Assembly: GCA_902459845.2 (NCBI GenBank)
Contig: CABPSV020000502.1
Location: 1-14,879, forward strand
DNA from: Hepatocystis sp. ex Piliocolobus tephrosceles
Lineage: Eukaryota > Apicomplexa > Aconoidasida > Haemosporida > Plasmodiidae
Direction: 5' to 3'
DNA length: 14,879 nt
Below, piece after piece: positions 1 through 9,398 of the stretch. Made by a program: the position numbers and the translations under genes. Each line of letters begins with the position of its first letter. The first letter of the stretch is position 1. The notes under the pieces are model-generated. The model was not told the DNA's origin and did not search any database. It was given only the letters and a program-made list of their open reading frames with translations.

Positions 1-11
1 TATCAAGTAAA

Positions 12-14
<3 letters not shown>

Positions 15-48
<34 letters not shown>
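15..48. repeat. (TA)n microsatellite
   Basis: An uninterrupted alternating T/A run of 34 bases. It is self-complementary and able to form a cruciform or slip. Similar but shorter (TA) runs occur at about 1143-1186 and 11397-11415. Confidence 0.9.
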
Positions 49-52
<4 letters not shown>

Positions 53-99
53 TATATTTTTAGCTATATAGCTGTTAAGAGTGCATTTTTCTTTTTTTC

Positions 100-250
100 T
101 TTTTGTAAAAACTTTATTTGTAACTTTTTTTTTTATTTGTAAAAGCATTGTTTGTAGTTTTTTTTTTTTATTTGTAAAAACTTTATTTGTATTTTTTTTT
201 TTTTTATGTAAAAACTTTATTTGTATTTTATTTTTTTTCATTTGTGAGGG
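100..250. repeat. ~35-bp T-rich tandem array, four units plus a partial
   Basis: The core GTAAAA followed by CTTTATTTGTA (or a close variant) and a T run recurs with GTAAAA cores at 105, 139, 174 and 208. A degenerate core lies at 244, giving spacings of 34, 35, 34 and 36 bases. Slight changes in unit length come from the T runs. One long + strand frame stays open through it (81-371), giving alternating Phe-rich and Val-Lys-Thr-Leu-type peptides. That openness follows from the repeat composition and I do not call it a gene. Confidence 0.75.
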
Positions 251-371
251 GACAAAAACGTGTTTCGATCATAAAGTTGTTCGTGGTGTTTTGTATCACA
301 GAATTTGTTCCGTTCGCATTTCGATAAGTAAACATACAGTAATCCATTTTTGTGAAGAAATTAGCACATAA
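245..371. other. Less AT-rich island of unknown nature
   Basis: This ~125-base stretch is visibly richer in G and C than its surroundings, with GAGGGGAC, TTCGATC, GTTCGTGGTG and CCGTTCGCATTTCGA. It is free of homopolymers longer than five or six bases, which is rare in the spacers here. One + strand frame is open across it and ends with TAA at 369-371. I could not recognise box C/D or H/ACA motifs, tRNA structure or a protein family. It could be a small non-coding RNA, part of an untranslated region of a gene to the left, or unconstrained DNA. Confidence 0.35.
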
Positions 372-507
372 ATAAATAACTGAATTGACAAATGAATAGA
401 TACCTTACGTACCTCATTTTTAACAACATTAATTTTATATGACAAAAGGAATAATATCATAGGTTTCATTTGTTTGTTTATTTATTAATTTGTTTATTTA
501 TTTATTT

Positions 508-508
<1 letters not shown>

Positions 509-545
<37 letters not shown>
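509..545. repeat. T37 homopolymer
   Basis: An uninterrupted run of about 37 T. Other long T runs in this spacer lie around 768-787, 916-941 and 1185-1205. They are poly(dA:dT) tracts of the kind common in Plasmodium intergenic DNA, likely nucleosome-disfavouring and prone to length variation. Confidence 0.9.
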
Positions 546-548
<3 letters not shown>

Positions 549-1139
549 TAAAAATTTGACTTTCACATTTTAAATATGATCGTTAAGATTAAATAGCTAA
601 TTATATACACTAACAATATATCAACACGCCGTTGCTTGTGCTATTTAAAATTCGCAATATTTATTGAACTAAAAAATGTAGCTTCCGCCATTTGCAAAAA
701 AAATAAAAACGTATACATTTTTAACGTGTTACATAGAAAATATAACAAATCGTGGGGCATGTTCTTTTTTTTTTTTTTTTTTTTTTTCCAGAGCAGACGT
801 AATATTTAAGTCTTTTGGAAATTTATGTATACATACATTTGTATACATTTGTATAGACTTTTTAAATAGTGCGATGTACTAATGATAGACAAAAATTATT
901 TTAAAGTTTAAAGGATTTTTTTTTTTTTTTTTTTTTTTTTTATCAATGTGTTATACTGCTAGTATACCTTTAAATATACACATATAATATATATATATAA
1001 ATATAATTATTTTTTTTTATATATTATCTATACATAAATAGGGGTAAAAGGATTAAAATAGTAATAGAAGGATTTTACTAATTTAAAATTGTGTTAAGGC
1101 AAAAAAGACATGAGAGAAAACGTGTTATTCTCATTGTTC

Positions 1140-1186
<47 letters not shown>

Positions 1187-1365
1187 TTTTTTTTTTTTTT
1201 TTTTTCTAAACTAATAAGAATGAGTTAATTGTGATTATATTTGTTTTCACAGAAGTTAAAAAAAAAAATAAGCACATGACCAAATGTTACAAAAATAAAC
1301 CAATATATAGCATATATATAAATACTTTGTATTTTACAAATAAATTAATATTATTTATTTTACGG

Positions 1366-1412
<47 letters not shown>
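1366..1412. repeat. A47 homopolymer
   Basis: An uninterrupted run of about 47 A on the + strand, opposite in polarity to most long runs in the window, which are T. It gives a spurious poly-lysine reading frame around 1231-1455. Confidence 0.9.
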
Positions 1413-1413
<1 letters not shown>

Positions 1414-1793
1414 AAAGGCCTACGCCTATACATATATTTAAATACGCATGTATAAACAGTTATTGTATATATTTAAACTATATATATATATATACATGTG
1501 CGTGTTTTATTTTTTTTTTAATTTTCCTTATTAATTTATAAAAATTAAATAAAAAAAAGTTACATTTTGTTAAAATTGGTAGGTAAGAATGTCATAAAAA
1601 GCGTTTAATATACATGTAATTATTACACGCATTTAATTTTTTCATCATTTTTTTATCTTTTCGAATGGTTTATATGAATGTGTTCATATGTATATACTTA
1701 ACCTATGCGTAAAGGTATCATCTATTTTTAATGCTATTTGCCACCATAAGAAAAACATAAAATAATGTTTTAAAAATAACTATATGACGTAAT

Positions 1794-1824
<31 letters not shown>

Positions 1825-1954
1825 GAAAGTCTTTTTTTAAAGATTTTTTTTTTTTTTTTTTATATAGAGACGAGCAAACTTATTGAAAATAAAAAACTGA
1901 AAAGTGGAAACGTAAAAAAAAAAAAAAAAGAACATTGTAGTGGAAACACGCTTA

Positions 1955-2017
1955 TATATATGTACATATATGTACATATATGTATATATGTGTATGTGTG
2001 TGTATATATACATACAC
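1955..2017. repeat. Palindromic TATATG/TACATA leader
   Basis: Two overlapping units of TATATGTACATA form a self-complementary block near 1957-1982. This is followed by TGTATATATACA (2001-2012), a perfect palindrome, and by a GTGTATGT / ACATACAC inverted pair (1990-1997 with 2010-2017). Alternating purine-pyrimidine tracts of this kind can fold in RNA or adopt non-B DNA. It lies 57 to about 120 nt before the ATG of the large gene, so it is probably in its mRNA leader. That placement is inferred. Confidence 0.5.
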
Positions 2018-2070
2018 GTACCTATGTATGTAAGCACACGCATATGCTCATACATAAACGCACCAAATAA
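1960..2070 (+). promoter_or_regulatory. Upstream ORF (36 codons) before the large gene
   Basis: ATG at 1960 opens a 36-codon frame in phase with the main gene. It ends at TAA 2068-2070, leaving only AAA before the main ATG at 2074. The peptide is rich in Tyr, Val, Ile, His and Cys and follows from the TATATG/TACATA repeat. A second in-frame ATG lies at 2044. The same frame is open further upstream, to about 1822. If the leader is transcribed from upstream of 1960, ribosomes must reinitiate or leak past these ATGs to make the main protein. Whether it is translated is unknown. Confidence 0.4.
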
Positions 2071-2073
2071 AAA

Positions 2074-5000
2074 ATGAATAACAAAAAAAACAATATTAAT
2101 AACTACACCACTAGTAATGTCACTAGTAATGCCACTAATAACCCCACTAACAGTAGCACTAACAATAGTAACACTACGTTGTTGAATAATGATGAAATAA
2201 TTCATGGTTCGCAAATTTCAAGATACCATGAAGATTTAAATACATCAAAAAATAGTACTGCTGAAGAAATAGCAGAAAAGTATTTAAGAAGTAAATTAAA
2301 TTATAATTATAAACATATGAACAAAGTAGAGTATAACATGAATAACGAAAATGAGATAAGTACCCAAACAAATAACAAACCTTATTATGGTAGTATGAAT
2401 AATGATCGATGGGATTATAAAAATGGTGTTATAAAAAATCGTTATACAAGTTATGACAATAACAAAACAGGACTATCGACTATGTTTGGTGGGATAAACA
2501 ATAATAATAATAATAATTATGGTGAATTAAAAAATAGTTATTTTAATAATAAAAATGATGAAAAAAAAGTATTTATAAATATAAAAATGGAAAATAATAA
2601 CAATGATAGTATAATAGATAATAATAGCAGAACAAATATGTATGATTCTTTTACGAACATGATTAACTTAAATGATACTACAGATTATCAAAGTTCAATA
2701 AAAACAAATAAAAATTATTTTTTGATGAAAAATGAATTACTTATGTGTGATCAAAATTATATAAATAAATTAGAAAAACAAAATAAAGAGATAAAAAAAA
2801 ATATGAACAATTTTAATGAGTTGGTAAATAAATACAATAAACCAAATTCGTCTATACGTTATAATACTAATATAAGTAATAATACTAATATAAGTAATAA
2901 TAATAATATAAGTAATAATAATAATATAAGTAATAATAATATAAGTAATAATACTAATATAAGTAATAATAATAATATAAGTAATAATACTAATGTAAAT
3001 AATAATACTAATGTAAATAATAATACAAATATAAGTAATAATAATAATGTAAGTAATAATACTAATATAAGTAATAATACAAATATAAGTAATAATACTA
3101 ATGTAAATAATAATAATATAAGTAATAATACAAATATAAGTAATAATAATAATATAAGGTATAACACTAGTATAGCGCATGACATTAATCATACAATACA
3201 ATACAAACAAATAATAAAAAATAATGATATATTTGATAAAACAAGTTTTCGAAATTATATAAAAAATGAAGTAGGTAATGGTAAAGATCCTATACATGGT
3301 ACAAGTTGTGCTGGTAGTACTACAATTGTAACGAATAGTAATAGAACCGAAGAAAATTATTATAGTGATGGAAATAACAGTAACATGAGAGATAACAATA
3401 ATAATTTTTACAACAATCGGATGAATAAACACTATGAAAGTTACAATAATGAAAATAATAATAATAATCAAGAAAACCTCATCAAAAGAAATAAAAATTA
3501 TGCTAATTATTTGAGTAATATAAATACTAATTTAAAAAGTGAAGACATAACAAAAAAGGATTTAAAAAAAGGAGATACCCTAGTAGTAGACAATATAAAA
3601 AAAAATAACATTAACACAAACAATATTAATCTAAACAATATTAATCGAAACAATATTAATCGAAACAATATTAATGAAACATATACAACTACAGTTTTTA
3701 ATGCTAATTATAATTATGATCAAAATGATGATAATGAACAAAAGCTAAAGGGTACTGGTGATTATTTTAAAAATGGGTACCATAATAGAAGCAGGGATAA
3801 TCACAGTATTGGTAGGGATAATCATAGTATTGGTAGGGATAATCATAGTATTGGTAGGGATAATCACAGTATAGGTAGAGACAACCACAGTATAGGTAGA
3901 GACAACCACAGTATAGGTAGAGACAACCACAGTATAGGTAGAGACAACCACAGTATAGGTAGAGACAACCACAGTATAGGTAGAGACAACCACAGTATAG
4001 GTAGAGATATAAATAAAAATACCAATAAAACGGATGTAATAAACCTTAACAAAGAATACCCATTAGTAACAAGCGAAAATAATGAGAGTTTATATTTTTT
4101 TAATAATAAATCAGAGAATAGTAATAGTATTAATAATAGTATATTCGATATAAGTTTGTTAAAATCTAGTTATAATGGTTATAGTAAAATATTAGATTCT
4201 CCACCTTATAATAATGATAAAAGTATACATAACTTATTTCGTAAAATTAGTATAAACGATGATAATTCTTCTGATATATATTCATATATATATGAGAATA
4301 CAGGAAATAATGATGATGAAAAAGGATATATACATAATATTACTGATAAAAGATGTACGATTAGTTTGGATGGAGGTAGAGATAGTAATAATATTATACA
4401 GAGAAGTATTAATAAAGAAGGAAGAGAAAGTTTAATTATTAGTCCAATAAATTGTAACGATCATAAAAATATGTATGAAAGTGTAGAGAAAGTAAAAAAA
4501 ATACAAGATAATAATACACATGATATTAATAACAGAATAGTTAATAATATACTTCCTTTATATTTTTCAGAAACTAAATTACATAATATATTTAATAACA
4601 AAACAGATAATATTATAAATAATATTGGTAGTGTTACCAATAAAAATCGTAGTAGTAGCAGTAGCAGTAATAATAGTAATAGTAGTTCTATTAATAATAC
4701 TAAAGTGTTAATAGATGTAAATAAAATAACAAAAAGTAATATTGGTGGTAATATTGGTGGTTATACTAGCAGCAATAATAACAGCAATAATAACAGCAAT
4801 AATAACAGCAATAATAACAGCAATAATAACAGTAATAATAATATGTATATGTTTGAAAGTAACACAAACAGAATACATAGTGATAGTATAAATGGTACTA
4901 CTACTAATACTACTACTGCTACTACCACTGCTACTACTACTGCTACTACCACTAATAGTACCACTACAAATAGTAAAACTATAATCAAACTTAGTAACAT

Positions 5001-8000
5001 AAATAATTTTTCAGGCTATTATAAATATGTCGCTGAAAATGTAGAGAATATACCCATAACGATAGAAAATATAAGTATTCTGTTAGCTCTATCTTTATAT
5101 TTTTTAAATTGTAATATTAATAATAATTTACCTGAATGTAATATAAAAAATGGAATGCTTATAAAATTATTAAATAAGTGTTTATTCTGTTTGAATCTGA
5201 AAACTTGTCTGATAAATAAAAACAAGGGAAACAATGATAGTGATAAATATTTTTATATACAGATCATGGAAGATAAGGAAAGTGGTACTACCAGCGGATC
5301 AACAGTTAATAAGATAAAAACAGTTAATAAGATAAAGGAGGAAGGGGTAACAAAAAGTAAGGAAATAACAAATAACGATGAGAAGGAAGAAGAAATTAAG
5401 TTTTTTACTTTTTATAATAAAAGAATAGTTTTACATGCACCAAATAGTAACGATATGAGAGATGGATTTGCAAATAGAGGGGAACAATACGATATTAATA
5501 ACAACATTCAGACAAATAAACTTAATAATAAATGTTTTTATTTTAGTAAAGATATGAAAATAATATCATTAATAGATATTTATAAAATTTGTTGGTGTTT
5601 ATGTGTTTTAAAAAAAAATGATGCATTTATAGATTTGTTACGCATTTTGTTTAATGAAATAGAAAGTATGACGATTATAAAAGAATTTATTTTTTGTATT
5701 TTATATATTTTTAAGTATTGTGATGTTTTAGGACTAAACGAATGTAAACGTTATTTGAATAATAATATAAATATAAATATAGAGAATAATAATTTTGAAA
5801 ATATATGTATGTACATGCATTTATTACATATGTGTTCATTAACTAATGACAAAACTGATTTATCTATCAATCACAAAAAAAATATTGATCGAATTATAAC
5901 ATATTTTTATGATAATATAGAAAATATTAATATATATGTATGTACCAATCTATTATGTATTTTAGCTAATTTAAATATAAAAAATAATGATTATCCATAT
6001 TTTTTTAATAAAGTATTAAACTATTTAAAAAGTAATATAAAAAAAATGAATAAAGGAGTATTAATAGTTAATGTATTATGGTCTTTATGTATTATAGAAG
6101 TTACATGTACTGTTTTTTTTAAAGACTTAAGTGAATATATTATAAATATACTTCATTGTATATCTTTATATGATTTTATAACTATATGTTGTTCTTTTGG
6201 ATGCCAAAAAATGCTTGTTATTAAAAACTTTTTTGATTTTGAAAAAAAAGCGAAAGAGTTGAAACATAACCCAAGAGAGAGTAAATATATCAAAGCAGGT
6301 AAACGTAATAGTATAACCACCAATAAACCTACTACTGATAATAAAGAAATAAAATTTAATGAACATCAGACTGATTATGCAAAATATGAATTATCCATTA
6401 ACCAATATTATGAAAAAAAAAAAATATTTCCTTCTTATTTTTATCAAAAACGTATATCTCAAATCATAATTTTTAAAACCTTAGCTTATAATTTTTTACA
6501 TCATGAACAACATATAAGCACAGGTGATGTCACACGAGACGACATAGTAGACAGAGTAGGTAGAGTAGATAGAGTAGACAGAGTAGATAGAGTAGACAGA
6601 GTAGATAGAGTAGACAGAGTAGATAGAGTAGGTAGAGTAGATAGAGTAGGTAGAGTAGATAGAGTAGATAGAGTAGGTAGAGTAGATAGAGTAGATAGAG
6701 TAGACAGAGAAGATAAAGAAAGCAATTACAACAGTAATATGATAAATGGTACCATGGCAGGAAATAATATATTTAATATGAATATAACAAATCGTGAGAA
6801 TATGTACAGGGGGGATGGTACTAGAAATAAAACAGGAACTATTACTAATAGTACTACTACTGCTACTTCTACTATTATAAGTAATGAAACAAATCCACCT
6901 TTTAAACAAGAATTAGTAAAAAAAAAATCTAATCGAAGTCTAAGTCATAGCGGTGATAACAAAAACAAAAAAAAAAACCAAATGAACATAAATGAAGAAT
7001 TTATATATCCAAACCTTGCTCGTTTTAACAGCTCAAACATATATAATAATCAGGATGTTAATAGTAGTAATTTGGATGAGAAGAATAAGAATGGTTACAT
7101 TATAAGTTTTAAACATGATAATAAAAATGAATTACAAATATATAACAACTCTAACAATCTTAACTTAACTACACACGAAGGAAATAAAAATAAAAAATAC
7201 ATTAAAAACTATAATGATAATAAAAATAAAAAAAAAATTAAAGAATATTATAATGTATATGATCGAAGTCATAATTATAATTTTATTTTGGATCCATGTC
7301 AACGAATATTATTTACCAACTTAATAGAAGATTGTTGTAATAATTTTGAAAAAATAAAAAGTATTTATCTAATTGAGTTGTTATACACTTTGTGTGTGTT
7401 AAATCTGGACAAAGAAAAGTTAGTAAAAATAATTGAAAAAAAAAAAAAAAGTAGTTATAATAATGTTGGGGAAAGTTACAATAATAGTATTGATACAAGT
7501 AGCACACATCATGAAAATACTATATTCAATAATAATTACCAAAAAGCATTGAAAAAAAAAAAACATATATATAAAAATTATACAAATGAGGATATAATTA
7601 ATGAGAAAAACGAATTAATCATTTTAAATTATATATATAATAATTATGTAGAAGAAAATATAAAAAAAACAAAAAACATGAACATTATAGAAAACACATT
7701 TTTATCACTTATTGATAATATTTATTTTCAAAAATATACAAATGATGATTTGTTTTTAACTATTATTAAATCAAAAAATACAGTGGAACAAACATCAAAC
7801 AAATTTGGAAAGTTTAGTATGATCAAAAGTATTTTAAGCCCTAAGAATTATAAAGAGAAATATGTTACTAACGTAGTTAATACTAGTACTGCTATTAGTC
7901 CACCACAAGAAAAAGCAAGTGGTGTAGCTACAGAAATCATGAACAACAATACCAACACAGGAGAAAGTACAAAAATTAGTGATTTTTCCCAAATGATTGG

Positions 8001-8586
8001 TTTTTCTCAAACGAGTGGTTTCTTAAATAAAGAAGAACATAATATGCAATCCGTTTATTTTACTCCAAAAAATAAAAATGATGAAAATTCCATTCTCAAT
8101 TCTCAAACAAATAATTATTCCAATATGTACCATAATTATGAAAAAATGTACACTTGTACTGATTTTAATAAAGACTTGAAAAGTACACATGGTGCCCCTA
8201 TAATTGAATATTCTAACCAAAAAACGAATATAAATAATACAACAAAAGATACATTATATAATGAAAATGCAAATAACAAACAACAAATTTTAAGCAATGT
8301 GGAAGAATCAGAAAATGGTATGAGCACACATGTGTATAAAAGTATAATTACCCAAAGAAATATACAAAAGTTAGTAGATAATTATACAAAAAATAAATTA
8401 ACAAAGGAACAAACAAGTGAGAATTCACAAGTTACCAATTGGGATGAAGGAAAAAATCACAAAAGTGACAATATTAATAATGCAAAAAATTTCAATTCTT
8501 ATAAACTTTTTATATTATCATTAAAGTTTTCGGTGTTTTTTTTGTTTGCATTTGTAGTTATATTTGTCTACATATCTTTAAAGTGA
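2074..8586 (+). CDS. Conserved-type Plasmodium Asn-rich protein, putative C-terminal tail anchor, function unknown
   Basis: This single exon encodes 2170 residues. I do not recognise a named family. The start follows an in-frame TAA and an AAA run, which is typical Plasmodium start context. Residues 1-40 are Asn/Thr/Ser-rich. Repeat blocks include (N)NTNIS-like units (~264-361), NNINR units (~512-535), ten copies of DNHSIGR (575-644), NNNS units (900-923), a Thr-rich block (~942-967) and 18 VDR/VGR units (1492-1545). Between them lie complex, Cys/Leu/Ile-rich, probably alpha-helical islands at roughly 985-1050, 1153-1245, 1265-1395 and 1740-1880. One carries a VNVLWSLCIIE motif reminiscent of the helical repeats of apicomplexan RAP/heptatricopeptide proteins, though no RAP domain is visible. 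Residues ~2145-2169 form one strongly hydrophobic segment with only Lys after it. No N-terminal signal peptide is seen, which suggests a cytosol-facing tail-anchored membrane protein. The coding region is very likely real; its role is unknown. Confidence 0.93.
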   Translation: MNNKKNNINNYTTSNVTSNATNNPTNSSTNNSNTTLLNNDEIIHGSQISRYHEDLNTSKNSTAEEIAEKYLRSKLNYNYKHMNKVEYNMNNENEISTQTNNKPYYGSMNNDRWDYKNGVIKNRYTSYDNNKTGLSTMFGGINNNNNNNYGELKNSYFNNKNDEKKVFINIKMENNNNDSIIDNNSRTNMYDSFTNMINLNDTTDYQSSIKTNKNYFLMKNELLMCDQNYINKLEKQNKEIKKNMNNFNELVNKYNKPNSSIRYNTNISNNTNISNNNNISNNNNISNNNISNNTNISNNNNISNNTNVNNNTNVNNNTNISNNNNVSNNTNISNNTNISNNTNVNNNNISNNTNISNNNNIRYNTSIAHDINHTIQYKQIIKNNDIFDKTSFRNYIKNEVGNGKDPIHGTSCAGSTTIVTNSNRTEENYYSDGNNSNMRDNNNNFYNNRMNKHYESYNNENNNNNQENLIKRNKNYANYLSNINTNLKSEDITKKDLKKGDTLVVDNIKKNNINTNNINLNNINRNNINRNNINETYTTTVFNANYNYDQNDDNEQKLKGTGDYFKNGYHNRSRDNHSIGRDNHSIGRDNHSIGRDNHSIGRDNHSIGRDNHSIGRDNHSIGRDNHSIGRDNHSIGRDNHSIGRDINKNTNKTDVINLNKEYPLVTSENNESLYFFNNKSENSNSINNSIFDISLLKSSYNGYSKILDSPPYNNDKSIHNLFRKISINDDNSSDIYSYIYENTGNNDDEKGYIHNITDKRCTISLDGGRDSNNIIQRSINKEGRESLIISPINCNDHKNMYESVEKVKKIQDNNTHDINNRIVNNILPLYFSETKLHNIFNNKTDNIINNIGSVTNKNRSSSSSSNNSNSSSINNTKVLIDVNKITKSNIGGNIGGYTSSNNNSNNNSNNNSNNNSNNNSNNNMYMFESNTNRIHSDSINGTTTNTTTATTTATTTATTTNSTTTNSKTIIKLSNINNFSGYYKYVAENVENIPITIENISILLALSLYFLNCNINNNLPECNIKNGMLIKLLNKCLFCLNLKTCLINKNKGNNDSDKYFYIQIMEDKESGTTSGSTVNKIKTVNKIKEEGVTKSKEITNNDEKEEEIKFFTFYNKRIVLHAPNSNDMRDGFANRGEQYDINNNIQTNKLNNKCFYFSKDMKIISLIDIYKICWCLCVLKKNDAFIDLLRILFNEIESMTIIKEFIFCILYIFKYCDVLGLNECKRYLNNNININIENNNFENICMYMHLLHMCSLTNDKTDLSINHKKNIDRIITYFYDNIENINIYVCTNLLCILANLNIKNNDYPYFFNKVLNYLKSNIKKMNKGVLIVNVLWSLCIIEVTCTVFFKDLSEYIINILHCISLYDFITICCSFGCQKMLVIKNFFDFEKKAKELKHNPRESKYIKAGKRNSITTNKPTTDNKEIKFNEHQTDYAKYELSINQYYEKKKIFPSYFYQKRISQIIIFKTLAYNFLHHEQHISTGDVTRDDIVDRVGRVDRVDRVDRVDRVDRVDRVDRVGRVDRVGRVDRVDRVGRVDRVDRVDREDKESNYNSNMINGTMAGNNIFNMNITNRENMYRGDGTRNKTGTITNSTTTATSTIISNETNPPFKQELVKKKSNRSLSHSGDNKNKKKNQMNINEEFIYPNLARFNSSNIYNNQDVNSSNLDEKNKNGYIISFKHDNKNELQIYNNSNNLNLTTHEGNKNKKYIKNYNDNKNKKKIKEYYNVYDRSHNYNFILDPCQRILFTNLIEDCCNNFEKIKSIYLIELLYTLCVLNLDKEKLVKIIEKKKKSSYNNVGESYNNSIDTSSTHHENTIFNNNYQKALKKKKHIYKNYTNEDIINEKNELIILNYIYNNYVEENIKKTKNMNIIENTFLSLIDNIYFQKYTNDDLFLTIIKSKNTVEQTSNKFGKFSMIKSILSPKNYKEKYVTNVVNTSTAISPPQEKASGVATEIMNNNTNTGESTKISDFSQMIGFSQTSGFLNKEEHNMQSVYFTPKNKNDENSILNSQTNNYSNMYHNYEKMYTCTDFNKDLKSTHGAPIIEYSNQKTNINNTTKDTLYNENANNKQQILSNVEESENGMSTHVYKSIITQRNIQKLVDNYTKNKLTKEQTSENSQVTNWDEGKNHKSDNINNAKNFNSYKLFILSLKFSVFFLFAFVVIFVYISLK
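2863..3156 (+). repeat. NTNISN/NNNISN/NTNVNN coding repeat
   Basis: Imperfect 15-18-bp units of AATAATACTAATATAAGT type encode Asn-rich 5-6-residue repeats spanning residues ~264-361 of the large protein. Thr/Asn and Ile-Ser/Val-Asn alternate between units. The reverse complement is also free of stops over most of the block, giving Ile/Leu-rich antisense frames that are artefacts. Confidence 0.85.
3796..4005 (+). repeat. Ten tandem 21-bp units encoding DNHSIGR
   Basis: Ten exact-length 21-bp units encode an invariant heptapeptide (residues 575-644). Units 1-4 carry synonymous differences (GAT/GAC, AAT/AAC, CAC/CAT, ATT/ATA, AGG/AGA), whereas units 5-10 appear identical at the nucleotide level. 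That points to recent expansion or homogenisation of the downstream part. The array adds basic and His residues to an otherwise Asn-rich stretch. Confidence 0.95.
4771..4842 (+). repeat. Six 12-bp units encoding SNNN
   Basis: Six units of AGCAATAATAAC (the last one AGTAATAATAAT) encode Ser-Asn-Asn-Asn at residues 900-923. They lie just upstream of a Thr-rich ACT/ACC block (4897-4970). This is trinucleotide-derived low complexity inside the large gene. Confidence 0.9.
6547..6708 (+). repeat. Eighteen 9-bp units encoding VDR/VGR
   Basis: Eighteen units of GTA-GAT/GAC/GGT-AGA encode Val-Asp-Arg (14 copies) or Val-Gly-Arg (4 copies), residues 1492-1545 of the large protein. The result is a charged stretch between two helical islands. 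Every unit begins with GTAG or GTAGG, so the mRNA contains many closely spaced GU and AG dinucleotides. The opposite strand is also open here, an effect of the 9-bp period. Confidence 0.93.
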
Positions 8587-9398
8587 TTTTATATAAGGAG
8601 AGGGGTGAAAAAAAAAAAAAAATGGGAACAACTTGAGAGGAACTATTGGGTACGTACAACAGCTTTTTAATGTTTATTATTTTAACACGTACATTATAAT
8701 GTTATATACGTACATGTACTATTTCTTTTTAGAAATATCAGGTAAAAATATTAATTATTAAAAAATGTTAATTATTTAAAAATAAGGATGAACAAAAAAA
8801 AAAAAAAAAAAAAAACAGTTTCATTTGGTATAAATATCTTTTCCTCTTTGTCAATATTTTTTTTTTTTTTTTTTGTTAATAAATATATGTACATGTAATA
8901 TTAAATATATTTTAATTATAGTTAATATATAGTTTTTTTTTTTTTTTTTTTTTTTTTGCTTAACGTTTCTACTTTTAAATTAGTGCTGTTGGAATTTTTT
9001 TTTATTTTTTTGAATAATTTTTTAAATGTTCATAATTTTTTATTATAATTTTTTTTTTTTTTTTTTTATAAATTTATGTGAATTTTTCCTTTTTAATTCA
9101 ACTCTTTTTAATTCTTTTCTTTTTTTTTTTCCCTCTTTTTTATGAAGTTTTGAAAAAGTATAAAAGAACATTTTTGTGTATACCATATTATATATATACA
9201 CGTATTCTTAATTTCTTTTATTTTATTTTTTTTTCGGAGTTTATAACAAGTAAAATTTACTTAGTATACACATATGAATAAGACTTTATAAATAAATTAA
9301 TAAACAAATATTAACAGATATTTTATGTATGAGTATGTATTTTTAAAAAAACTTAACAACACATTTTTACTCTACACATGAAGGTTTATTTATTTACT

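Larger units (their letters stand above)
1..2073. other. Intergenic region and 5' leader of the large Asn-rich gene
   Basis: No convincing gene is visible on either strand. The stretch holds (TA)n tracts, T and A homopolymers, a ~35-bp T-rich tandem array (about 100-250), a less AT-rich island (about 245-371) and a second mixed-composition patch near 600-740. The last ~120 bases before 2074 form an alternating purine-pyrimidine leader rich in TATATG/TACATA with upstream start codons. This is typical Plasmodium spacer plus 5' untranslated DNA. Transcription start sites cannot be placed from sequence alone. Confidence 0.7.

Noticed and set aside
81..371. 96-codon + strand frame rich in Phe and Val-Lys-Thr-Leu
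   Set aside because: It is built from the T-rich ~35-bp array, starts amid T runs and shows no family resemblance. Repeat and island are reported separately instead.
1231..1455. Short frame ending in poly-lysine
   Set aside because: The lysines come from the A47 homopolymer, and the rest is AT-rich spacer without conserved features.
2770..3471. 233-codon minus-strand frame, Ile/Tyr/Thr-rich
   Set aside because: It is antisense to the Asn repeat of the large gene. The AAT/ATA repeat codons read as ATT/TAT on the other strand and cannot produce stops.
3745..4052. Minus-strand Val-Ser-Thr-Tyr and Leu-Pro-Ile-Leu-Trp repeat frames
   Set aside because: They mirror the 21-bp DNHSIGR array; a period divisible by three keeps several frames open.
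4761..5000. Minus-strand Leu/Val-rich frame resembling a membrane protein
   Set aside because: It is the complement of AAT/AAC and ACT codons in the Asn and Thr blocks, not a real hydrophobic protein.
6496..6909. Minus-strand Tyr-Ser-Ile and Leu-Ser-Thr frames
   Set aside because: They are the complement of the 9-bp VDR array inside a well-supported + strand gene.
9078..9281. 67-codon Phe-rich + strand frame in the spacer
   Set aside because: It is driven by T homopolymers, with no conserved motif and no splice partner.
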